Shown here piece by piece: positions 53,086 to 60,426 of a stretch of DNA of 64,000 bases (the stretch's first letter is position 1; each line of letters opens with the position of its first letter). The notes beneath the pieces are model-generated. The model was not told the DNA's origin. It made no database searches and worked only from the letters and a program-made list of their open reading frames with translations. Position numbers and translations under genes: made by a program. The stretch is taken from positions 1-64,000 of the forward strand of contig JANRLJ010000176.1 in NCBI GenBank assembly GCA_033762735.1, written 5' to 3'. This DNA comes from JANRLJ01 sp033762735. Lineage in GTDB: Bacteria > Chloroflexota > Anaerolineae > Aggregatilineales > Phototrophicaceae.

Positions 53086-53435
53086 TGTGCAAAATGTTCA
53101 AAACTCTGAAATAATGTCGGAAATGTGGGATAATTCGGGCATTATATCCCAAATTTGACCCTTAGAAATCCCAAGTCGTGGGTCAATGTGGGAAAAGTTT
53201 TGCACATTACAAAAATGCAACAATGTTCAAACTCTGTGCAAAATGTTCAAAACTCTGACTCAAGATGAGTAGGAGATAAAAAGTTTTGAACATTTTCGAC
53301 AGTAGAAATATTAATTAGACATATAGATTTAGACAGCTTTCGACAGCTTTCGACAGAGTTTGAACAAACGTTTGTTCAAAACTTTACATAGTAAAATCAC
53401 TTACATTTGTATGTCTTTGGGATAAGTTGGGATAT
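53086..53435. other. AT-rich repeat region next to dnaN, candidate oriC
   Basis: Within the about 700-bp gene-free stretch 52943-53639. It contains TGTTCAAAACT at 53095, 53244 and 53373 and its complement at 53282, shorter forms at 53224 and 53357; TTTCGACAG at 53294, 53338 and 53348; and TTATCCCAA-like motifs at 53144 (ATATCCCAA, plus), 53417 (TTATCCCAA, minus), 53427 (ATATCCCAA, minus) and 53124 (TTATCCCACA, minus). The last group resembles DnaA boxes (TTATCCACA) and recurs upstream of dnaN. AT content is far above the rest of the window. Origin function is an inference; no dnaA is visible. Confidence 0.45.
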
Positions 53436-53587
53436 ATTTCCCAACCCGTTTGGGTTATTTTAGGGGTCGAACGGTGTAATTTTTCTACGAGAAGTTGTAA
53501 TGTGTTGAGGTGGGGTTGGGATTCTGATATAAACGAAAACCACATTAAGGCTTGAGGACAGCGATAAGCATACCCTTGAATCAAAAA

Positions 53588-53610
53588 GAGACATGGTAAG
53601 CCATGTCCCC
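53588..53610. repeat. REP-like palindrome, GGGACATGG variant
   Basis: AGACATGG/CCATGTCCCC around TAAG, directly after dnaN. Confidence 0.6.
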
Positions 53611-53639
53611 TTTCAAAACTTCAGAAGTGCGTCCCTACC

Positions 53640-54779
53640 CTACCGCGAGACGCTCATCGGCATAATCACATGCACGAAGTCATCCTTGTTTTCGGGGCGC
53701 AGCACACCGGGATTGGCCGAACCGTTGCTTTCCAGAATCACGCGCTCGTCGGGGATAACGCGCAGCACGTCGATCAGGTACTTGATGTTAAAGGAGATGT
53801 CCAGCGGTTCGCCCTCGATGGAGGCATCGACCAGTCCTTCGTTGTCACCGCGTTCGGCGCTCTTGCCCGCGATCACGACTTCGCCGGGTTCACCGGGAGC
53901 TTTGGGCGGGCGCACATACAACCGCCCACTGTAGGCGCTGTCTCGCGCGAAGATTTCCGCCCGCTGGCAGGCACGGAGCAAATCGGACGTGTACATGACG
54001 GTCGAGGTGCTGTACTGGCGCGGGATGATGGCGGCGAAATCGGGGAACTTGCCGTCGAGAAGCTGCGAGGACACCATGACATTGCTGGTCTGGAAGATGA
54101 CCAGATCGCGCTCACCCGGCAGCGTAATCATCACTTCCTTGTCGTCGTCCGTAATCACACGCGCGACTTCGGCCATCGCCTTCGCCGGGATGACCATCTC
54201 AATCGGCTTCTTGAAGGACTGATCGAGCCGCGCCGTCCGCACCGCCAGCCGATAGCCATCGGCTGCCGCCAGCGTCATCACATCGTTCTCGAAGCGCGTG
54301 TACAGCCCGGTCAGAATCGGACGGTTATCGTCAGTAGCGGCGGCAAAAGCCGTCTGCTGAATCATCTGCTTGAGCACACTGCCCGGCACGGTCACATCAC
54401 CCGTGCCTTCGTCGGCCACAGGTGGGAATTCGTCGGCGTCGATGCCCTTGATGTTGGATTTCGTCCCGCCGCATTTCAGGTTCATGGTGAGTGTGCTGGT
54501 ATCCAGCGAGAGATCGACTCGTTCGGGTGAGAGATTGCTGACGAGATCGCTGAAGGTTTTGGCCGGGAGCGTGATCGACCCTTCGGTTTCCACCTTCGCA
54601 CCGATCCAGCAGGTGATGCCCATGCCCAGGCTCATGTTAATCGCGGCCAGTTTCAGGCGGCTGTCCTCGGTTTGCAGCAGTACATTCGCCAGCACGGGCA
54701 TGGTGGGGCGGCTTTCCACCGCTTTGTTGACGATGCTTAAGCCCTTCGCCAGATTTTCCTGTAGTACAGAGACTTTCAT
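53640..54779 (-). CDS. dnaN: DNA polymerase III sliding clamp (beta subunit)
   Basis: 379 residues, the usual length. Three beta-clamp domains: KVSVLQENLAKGLSIVNKAVESRPTMPVLANVLL at the N-terminus (residues 2-35), FPPVADEG in domain 1-2, LTGLYTRFENDVMTLAAADGYRLAVR in domain 2, and the C-terminal VIMPMSVSR. It encircles DNA and tethers the polymerase. Start ATG with GGAG nine bases upstream. Usually next to dnaA and oriC; here it is flanked by two histidine kinases and is close to priA, with DnaA-box-like motifs on both sides. Confidence 0.96.
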   Translation of the reverse strand: MKVSVLQENLAKGLSIVNKAVESRPTMPVLANVLLQTEDSRLKLAAINMSLGMGITCWIGAKVETEGSITLPAKTFSDLVSNLSPERVDLSLDTSTLTMNLKCGGTKSNIKGIDADEFPPVADEGTGDVTVPGSVLKQMIQQTAFAAATDDNRPILTGLYTRFENDVMTLAAADGYRLAVRTARLDQSFKKPIEMVIPAKAMAEVARVITDDDKEVMITLPGERDLVIFQTSNVMVSSQLLDGKFPDFAAIIPRQYSTSTVMYTSDLLRACQRAEIFARDSAYSGRLYVRPPKAPGEPGEVVIAGKSAERGDNEGLVDASIEGEPLDISFNIKYLIDVLRVIPDERVILESNGSANPGVLRPENKDDFVHVIMPMSVSR

Positions 54780-54805
54780 AAGTTCGCGCTCCGGCGCTCA
54801 AAAAT

Positions 54806-54823
54806 TTATCCCAAATATCCCAA
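54806..54823 (+). promoter_or_regulatory. DnaA-box-like pair upstream of dnaN
   Basis: TTATCCCAA (54806-54814) directly followed by ATATCCCAA (54815-54823), about 30 bases before the dnaN start. A -10-like TATACT (minus) lies just upstream, so the pair could be an autoregulatory DnaA site. Confidence 0.45.
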
Positions 54824-54928
54824 GAGTATAGCTCAAATTTGCCATTCAGGATACCGGAAAAAGGGAACAAGTTTTCGGATTCTAAAAAGCGTATTGAACC
54901 ACAGAGACGCAGAGGACACAGAGCAGAT

Positions 54929-54955
54929 GTAGAGGCGGGTTTCAAATCCGCCTGT
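54929..54955. repeat. Palindrome, GGCGGGTTTCAAATCCGCC type
   Basis: GGCGGGTTT/AAATCCGCC, related to 36497-36522. Confidence 0.55.
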
Positions 54956-54968
54956 TTGTCTCGCTAAC

Positions 54969-55997
54969 TCAAGCGCTCTGGCGCGGCTTTGACGGTGGTT
55001 TTGTGTCGCTGGTCGTGGCACTCGGTGCTGAGGGCGGCACGGCGCGTTGAACTGGCAGCCACAGGCTGAAGGTGCTGCCCTCGCCCACCTTGCTCTGGAC
55101 ATCGATGTCACCGCCGTAGAGGTCGAGAATCTCCCGCACGATGCCCAACCCTAATCCCGTTCCTGCCACACCCGAACGAGTCGCCCGCTTGCTGCGGAAA
55201 AAACGGTCGAACAGCTTCGGCAGGTCTTCCGGGTCGATGCCCATCCCCGTGTCCTTCACGTCTACCCGCACCATGTCCCGCGCAGGGTCGAATGCGGTGA
55301 TGACCTTGACGCCGCCCTTTGCTGTGTATTTGATGGCGTTGGTCATGAGGTTGGAGATCAACTGGCCGAGGTGGTTGCGCCCGGCCAGCACAGGCGGCAG
55401 GCTGTCTGCCGGACAGAAGTCGAGTGTGATGTGATTGGTTTCCGCGAGGTCATGATGCGCTTCGACGATTTGCTGGATGAGCGTGTTCAGATCGACCGGT
55501 TCACTGGTGACGGGTGTCCCCTGTTCTTCCAGATAGACCAGATCGAGCACGTCTACGATCAGCGCGTTCATCTGCTCGATCTGCCGCTTAAGGCCGTTTA
55601 CCTGCTTCGGATAGTCCTCTGGCGGGACATTTTCCAGCATTTCCAGCCGCATATTGATGGAGGTGATCGGTGTGCGCAGGGAGTGAATCACATCGGTGAT
55701 AAAGCGTGCCTTCATGCGGGAAAGCTGCTGCTGTTCTTCCTGCGCGATGGTCAGGGCATTGGTGCGTTCGCTAATCACGGCTTCGAGCTGGCGGTTGCGT
55801 TCGGCGAGGGTGTGCTGGGTACGGCTTTCGCGGTAGAGGAAAAAGGCCAGCGGTTTGGTGAGCAGGAGAAAGATCAGGATGTGTATGAAGACTTCGCCCG
55901 CCGTCAGAGGGGCGAACAGCAGGCTGATGACAAGCCCATAGACAGCAGCGCTAATCGCATAAAGCGCCACGACGCGGAAGTTTTTTTCAGGGTGCAC
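54969..55997 (-). CDS. Membrane sensor histidine kinase
   Basis: 342 residues from a GTG at 55997 with AGGGGAAG upstream; a TTG-started longer frame exists. Two TM helices (about 8-28 and 34-54), a coiled coil (55-90), HisKA with the histidine in DVIHSLRTPI (about 109), then HATPase_c with N box NLMTNAIKYT, G1 KDTGMGID, F box LFDRFFR and G2 GTGLGLGIV. The C-terminal tail is Pro/Ser-rich. The two TMs are almost contiguous, so there is no real periplasmic sensor. Cognate regulator not in the window. Confidence 0.9.
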   Translation of the reverse strand: MHPEKNFRVVALYAISAAVYGLVISLLFAPLTAGEVFIHILIFLLLTKPLAFFLYRESRTQHTLAERNRQLEAVISERTNALTIAQEEQQQLSRMKARFITDVIHSLRTPITSINMRLEMLENVPPEDYPKQVNGLKRQIEQMNALIVDVLDLVYLEEQGTPVTSEPVDLNTLIQQIVEAHHDLAETNHITLDFCPADSLPPVLAGRNHLGQLISNLMTNAIKYTAKGGVKVITAFDPARDMVRVDVKDTGMGIDPEDLPKLFDRFFRSKRATRSGVAGTGLGLGIVREILDLYGGDIDVQSKVGEGSTFSLWLPVQRAVPPSAPSATTSDTKPPSKPRQSA

Positions 55998-56118
55998 GGC
56001 TTCCCCTAATGGTACAGCACACGTTCCCCTTATGATAATAGCCACCCTTCCACGCGGCAACTACCGAATGATCTGCTATTTCTGAAAATTACGTAAATGT
56101 CCTAACAGAATTGAAAGG

Positions 56119-58698
56119 TTACAGCAGGTCTGCCGGGTCGGGGTCGATGATGCACTCACGCGGTAGAGTGATCTGTCGCAGATCGCGCGCAGGGTCGCTG
56201 CCGCGCAGCAGCACATGCCAGCGGAAGACATTGTTCACACGCCCGAAGAAACACGGTGCGGGGCCGATCAGAACTGTGTCGCTCAATTCCGTGCTGCTCA
56301 GCGCTTCCCGCAGCAGATGGGCAGTGCGTTCGGCAGCATCACGGGCGCGGGCTTCCACCGGGTCACGAAACAGCAGGCGGATCATGCGGCGGAACGGCGG
56401 ATAACCGATCTCGCGGCGGGCGGCGGTCTCATTCTGATAGAAGGCGGCGTAGTCATGGCGCGAGGCGGCGGCAATCGCATAATGATCGGGCTGATAAGTT
56501 TGCAGCACGACTCGCCCGCCCAGCACCCCGCGTCCGGCCCGTCCAGCCACCTGCGTAAGGGTCTGGAAGGTGCGCTCGCCTGCGCGATAATCCGGCAACC
56601 CTAGCCCGGTGTCGGCGCTCACCACGCCGACCAGCGTCACCAGCGGCAGATCAAGCCCTTTGGCGATCATCTGTGTACCGATCAGCACGTCAGCCTGGCG
56701 ATGCACGAAGCGATCCAGAATCAGGTCATGTGCGCCCTGCCGTGCGGCGGTGTCCGCGTCCCAGCGCAGCGCCAGCGCATCAGGGAACGCGGCTTTAAAC
56801 GCTTCTTCGACCTGCTGTGTCCCTGCTCCGAAATAACGAATGCGGGTGGACTCACAGCGCGGGCAGCGCTCTGGCGGTCTGGCCTGATGGCCGCAGTGGT
56901 GGCAGCGCAGCGCGAGGTCGTGCTGATGATAAGTCAGCGGCATCTCGCAGCGCGGGCAGGCGGCCACATAACCGCAGTCCCGGCAGAAAACATACGTGGC
57001 CGCGCCGCGTCGATTGAGAAACAGAATCGCCTGTTCGCGGCGTGCCAGCGTTTCGGCCAGTGCATCGCGCAGGGCAGCGCTGAAGATGCTGGTATTGCCC
57101 CGCCTGAGTTCGTCGCGCATATCCACGACCTCCACCGGGGGCATATCCATCGTCAGCGCGTCGTCGGTTTCGGCTTCCGGGCGATACAGCGGCATCACGC
57201 CTGCGTCCGCTGACTGCTCCGCAATATGCACACGATGCCCCATAATCCGGTCAGGCAGGCGCAGCACTTCGATTTCGCCACGCTCCGCCCGCAGCATGGT
57301 GCCGAGATCGGGCGTCGCGCTGCCCAGGATAAGTGTGCCGCCGCGCTGTTGCATCATCTGTTCGGCGACGGTGCGCGTGTGGTAATAGGGCGGTATCATG
57401 GGCGACTGCTTGTAGCTGTCGTCGTGTTCTTCATCCAGAATGACGAGGCCGAGATTGGGCAGCGGCGTGAACAGGGCGGAGCGCGTCCCCACGACCACAT
57501 CGATCAGCCCATCGCGTGCCCGCCGCCAGGTGTCATAGCGTTCGCCGACATGCAGGCCGCTGTGGATGAGCGCGATCTGTCCGTCGTCGGTTTCCCCGGT
57601 GTATTCGTCCACAACTTCCGTCCTGCCGGGGAAACGCGCTGCCACCCGCCGGATGGTCTGCGGGGTGAGGGCAATTTCGGGCACCAGAAAGATAGCCTGC
57701 TTGCCCTGGAGCAGCACTTCCTCAATCGCCCGCAGATAGATTTCGGTCTTGCCACTGCCCGTGACGCCGTGCAGCAGGAAGGTATGCGTGTCCGTTCGGG
57801 TGTGGGGTGCGGAGTCGGCGCGGAGATGGGCTTGCAGCCGCGACCAGACCTCGGCCTGTGCCCGCGAGAGTTTGGGCGCCGCAAGCGGGACGAAGGTCTG
57901 TTTTGCCAGCGATGCCCGCCACTGCGGCTGTTCGCCCAGCCACACGAGTCCGAGTTCGGCCAGCCGCTTGAGATGATCGAGCTTTGCGCCCGTTTGTGCG
58001 AACACCCAACTGACATCGACGGGGCGCGATTCACGGGCAAGGACGCGCAGAATATGCTCCAGCAGATCACGGTGTTTCGAGGGAAGCGCATCCACCACTT
58101 CGATAATGCTGTCGGGCTGAATCGCCAGCGCCGCCACCCGAATCACTCGCGGTCGAACACGGGGCGGGCCAAGCGTAGCTTCCCGCTGGACAATACCTTG
58201 CTCAACCAGGGCATTCAGCGCCTTTTCCCAGTGTTTGTCCTTGAGCGAACGCTGGATTTGCTCCCCACGCAGCGCCCCGCGCCGCCGCAGCAGATCGACC
58301 AGTGCGGCGTGTTTGCTGTCCTGTAGCGCGGCCTCTTCGTCCAGCAGCGTGACCAGCACATCGCGCCGTCCGACAATCCCCGGAGGCAGCATGAGCCACA
58401 GGCATTGACCGAGGGCAGCCAGATAGCGTTCGCTCATCCAGTGGGCGAGGTCGATCTGTTCAGGTGTGACAACAGGCTGTGGGTCGAGGATTTCCAGCAC
58501 AGGCTTGGTGATTTCCACCGGGCTGTGGTCGTCCAGCGCGATCACGATGCCGGGCTGCTGCGCGGTGCGAAAGCCGACCCGCACCAGATGGCCGATCTGT
58601 AAGCGGCCTTCGAGTTCGGGCGGAATGTGATAATGGAATGCGCCCGCGACCGGGGCATCAACAGCGACCTGTGCGTATTTCGGAACGTGATGGCTCAT
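56119..58698 (-). CDS. priA: Primosomal protein N' (PriA helicase)
   Basis: 859 residues, a little longer than the usual about 730-830. The N-terminal DNA 3'-end-binding domain (VAVDAPVAGAFHYHIPPEL) is followed by a helicase core with Walker A GVTGSGKTE, DEEH box VILDEEHDDSYKQ, motif III LGSATPD, and zinc-binding CRDCGYVAACPRCEMPL... HCGH...CPRC between helicase halves. Motifs V/VI are TQMIAKGLDLP and QVAGRAGRG. It restarts stalled forks by loading the replisome. Start ATG; downstream of it lies the membrane kinase gene. Confidence 0.96.
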   Translation of the reverse strand: MSHHVPKYAQVAVDAPVAGAFHYHIPPELEGRLQIGHLVRVGFRTAQQPGIVIALDDHSPVEITKPVLEILDPQPVVTPEQIDLAHWMSERYLAALGQCLWLMLPPGIVGRRDVLVTLLDEEAALQDSKHAALVDLLRRRGALRGEQIQRSLKDKHWEKALNALVEQGIVQREATLGPPRVRPRVIRVAALAIQPDSIIEVVDALPSKHRDLLEHILRVLARESRPVDVSWVFAQTGAKLDHLKRLAELGLVWLGEQPQWRASLAKQTFVPLAAPKLSRAQAEVWSRLQAHLRADSAPHTRTDTHTFLLHGVTGSGKTEIYLRAIEEVLLQGKQAIFLVPEIALTPQTIRRVAARFPGRTEVVDEYTGETDDGQIALIHSGLHVGERYDTWRRARDGLIDVVVGTRSALFTPLPNLGLVILDEEHDDSYKQSPMIPPYYHTRTVAEQMMQQRGGTLILGSATPDLGTMLRAERGEIEVLRLPDRIMGHRVHIAEQSADAGVMPLYRPEAETDDALTMDMPPVEVVDMRDELRRGNTSIFSAALRDALAETLARREQAILFLNRRGAATYVFCRDCGYVAACPRCEMPLTYHQHDLALRCHHCGHQARPPERCPRCESTRIRYFGAGTQQVEEAFKAAFPDALALRWDADTAARQGAHDLILDRFVHRQADVLIGTQMIAKGLDLPLVTLVGVVSADTGLGLPDYRAGERTFQTLTQVAGRAGRGVLGGRVVLQTYQPDHYAIAAASRHDYAAFYQNETAARREIGYPPFRRMIRLLFRDPVEARARDAAERTAHLLREALSSTELSDTVLIGPAPCFFGRVNNVFRWHVLLRGSDPARDLRQITLPRECIIDPDPADLL

Positions 58699-59150
58699 AG
58701 CTCAATCTTAGCACAAATGCTCGGAAACCAAACGCCCCATGGGAGGCATGGGGCGCATGGTGTTATCGGGGAAGCCTGCTCACGCCGATGGTGGGGGCAG
58801 TCGCCGTGAGCACCCGTACTTTATCATAGCCGGGATATGTCTGGATGACGCTTGCCCTACGGCTGCCCTACGCTGTGGCAAAAGATGTCTGTTGGGGCGC
58901 AACGGATTGGGTTGTTTGGTTTTGTATTTTCCTGCTTTGACGCGGGTGTATGCACAGATATAGGCGCACACACGGGTGCCACCCCACCAATGTTGCCAGG
59001 CTTGGCAGTACCGTTTCTTCACTCGGTACTCACAACTTTCGACTCGCGACTCCCTTCGGTTAAAGATTCCTAATCACAGTTGATTGTCAAAAAATTCATT
59101 CTGGCACAGAATAGAGGCAGATGATTGGCATAAACCAAAGGACGGGTGTT
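58699..59150. other. Gene-free stretch with a palindrome
   Basis: About 450 bp between divergent priA and SH3b genes. It holds CGCCCCATG/CATGGGGCG at 58732-58754, an ACTCGGTACTC motif at 59020 also seen at 4604, and a promoter-like TTGTCA-N17-CAGAAT ending near 59112. No coding frame supported. Confidence 0.5.
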
Positions 59151-60203
59151 ATGGCGGCCAAAGCCCTGGCGAGACCTTCACGTATCAGCATCCTTGTTAT
59201 ACTGGTGCTTCTCCTGTGTTTGACTCAATCCTCGCTGGTGCAAGCCGCCCGGCGGGACAGCCTGCGCTGGCAGGTCGGATGCAACGGCTTTACCAATGTG
59301 GCCGGGGGCGTGATTTTCACCCGCGACAACACGGGCGATGGCCGCGAGTCCTTCACCATTACGGCGGTGGATGGCGACGGCAACATCATTTTCGGCCCTG
59401 TGACGGAAGCTGTTTTCGTGGACAGCCGTCTCTACCTGGAACGTGGGTTAACCTTCGATTATGAGGTCGAGCCGACCGCCAACCCTATCCTCGTTAGTCT
59501 GGTGAGCAACGAAGGCAACGGCGCACCTGCCCAGGTGGTCTACAGCGCCATCGGCAACTGCCCCGGCCTGCCGAACCCGGTGACGGAAATTAACGAATCG
59601 GTGTTTGAACTGCTGGCGTTCGTCATCGACCCGCAGCCTTCGCCCAGTGTCCCGCTCAACAGTGACCCCCCGCGCCCGGTTAATCCGCAGGGCATTAGCC
59701 GGGGGGCTGGTCCGGAAGATCAGTTTGTGCTGGTGTCGAATCCGGGCACGGTCAATCTGCGCAGCGGTGACGGCCCACAGTACACCGTGGTCGCGCTGGT
59801 GGAAGCCGGGGATGAGCTGATCGTGCTGGGGACGAACCTTGACCGGAGCTGGTGGTTCGTGCAGGTGGGCGAAGTGCAAGGCTGGATTAACGCGGAACTG
59901 GCGAACATCGTGCGCGGCGATCTGACCTATCTGCCCGTGATCCCGGTGGAAGGCGAAATCTTCCTGCCGCGCTTTATCCCGTTCCTCGATCAGAACCTGC
60001 TGGCGTCGCCCAATGGTCGTTCGTCCACGCTGTGCACGATTGCGGGCGACCTGGAATACTTTGTCATCGGGCAGGACATCGACGGTGAGTTCTTTGAAAT
60101 TCAGGGCATCTGCGGTGGCGAACTGGTCATCGGTTGGGTGCCGCAGGATTCCGGCGGTCTGCGCAATTCGGGCGATCTGCCCATTCCGGTAACGGATAAT
60201 TAG
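59151..60203 (+). CDS. Secreted protein with SH3b domain
   Basis: 350 residues from ATG 59151, which has AAAGGA eight bases upstream; an ATG ten codons earlier is worse placed. Signal peptide at about 1-32 (ILVILVLLLCLTQSSLVQA). An N-terminal beta region (about 35-150) contains two cysteines and no known domain. An SH3b domain sits at about 190-255 (VNLRSGDGPQYTVVALVEAGDELIVLGTNLDRSWWFVQV as a region; ends EVQGWINAEL). A second degenerate SH3-like region is at about 275-335. SH3b domains bind peptidoglycan or act as generic modules. Exported, function unknown; the SH3b type is similar to the one in the TIR-STAND protein. Confidence 0.78.
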   Translation: MAAKALARPSRISILVILVLLLCLTQSSLVQAARRDSLRWQVGCNGFTNVAGGVIFTRDNTGDGRESFTITAVDGDGNIIFGPVTEAVFVDSRLYLERGLTFDYEVEPTANPILVSLVSNEGNGAPAQVVYSAIGNCPGLPNPVTEINESVFELLAFVIDPQPSPSVPLNSDPPRPVNPQGISRGAGPEDQFVLVSNPGTVNLRSGDGPQYTVVALVEAGDELIVLGTNLDRSWWFVQVGEVQGWINAELANIVRGDLTYLPVIPVEGEIFLPRFIPFLDQNLLASPNGRSSTLCTIAGDLEYFVIGQDIDGEFFEIQGICGGELVIGWVPQDSGGLRNSGDLPIPVTDN

Positions 60204-60206
60204 ACA

Positions 60207-60291
60207 ACCGCAGCCCTCAACCCCCGGCGCCTTTTCCCTGAGGGCGAAGGGGAGAATCGCGCTTTGAATCCCCTCGCAGAGGGTTTAGCGG
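60207..60291. repeat. Intergenic repeat, CCCTCAACCCC/CCTGAGGG type
   Basis: Degenerate member of the 36329/40127/49331 group, between the SH3b gene and the DGR target. Confidence 0.5.
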
Positions 60292-60315
60292 ACGACAGTT
60301 TATTTAAGTTTTTCT

Positions 60316-60343
60316 GTAGGGACACGGCATGCCGTGTCCCTAC
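60316..60343. repeat. REP-like palindrome, perfect 28-bp GGGACACGG element
   Basis: GTAGGGACACGGCA and its exact reverse complement TGCCGTGTCCCTAC. The best-conserved member of the family, 84 bp upstream of the DGR target gene. Confidence 0.85.
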
Positions 60344-60426
60344 CCTCCCGCCTGATTGTTATTGCGCTGTACCACAAACTTTGTCACAATAGCCGTTATG
60401 TCCTGACTTCATCGTATGTGGTAACA

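Noticed and set aside
53294..53356. TTTCGACAG repeats as a CRISPR array
   Set aside because: Repeats are 9 bp with spacers of 2 to 35 bases; no cas genes in the window.
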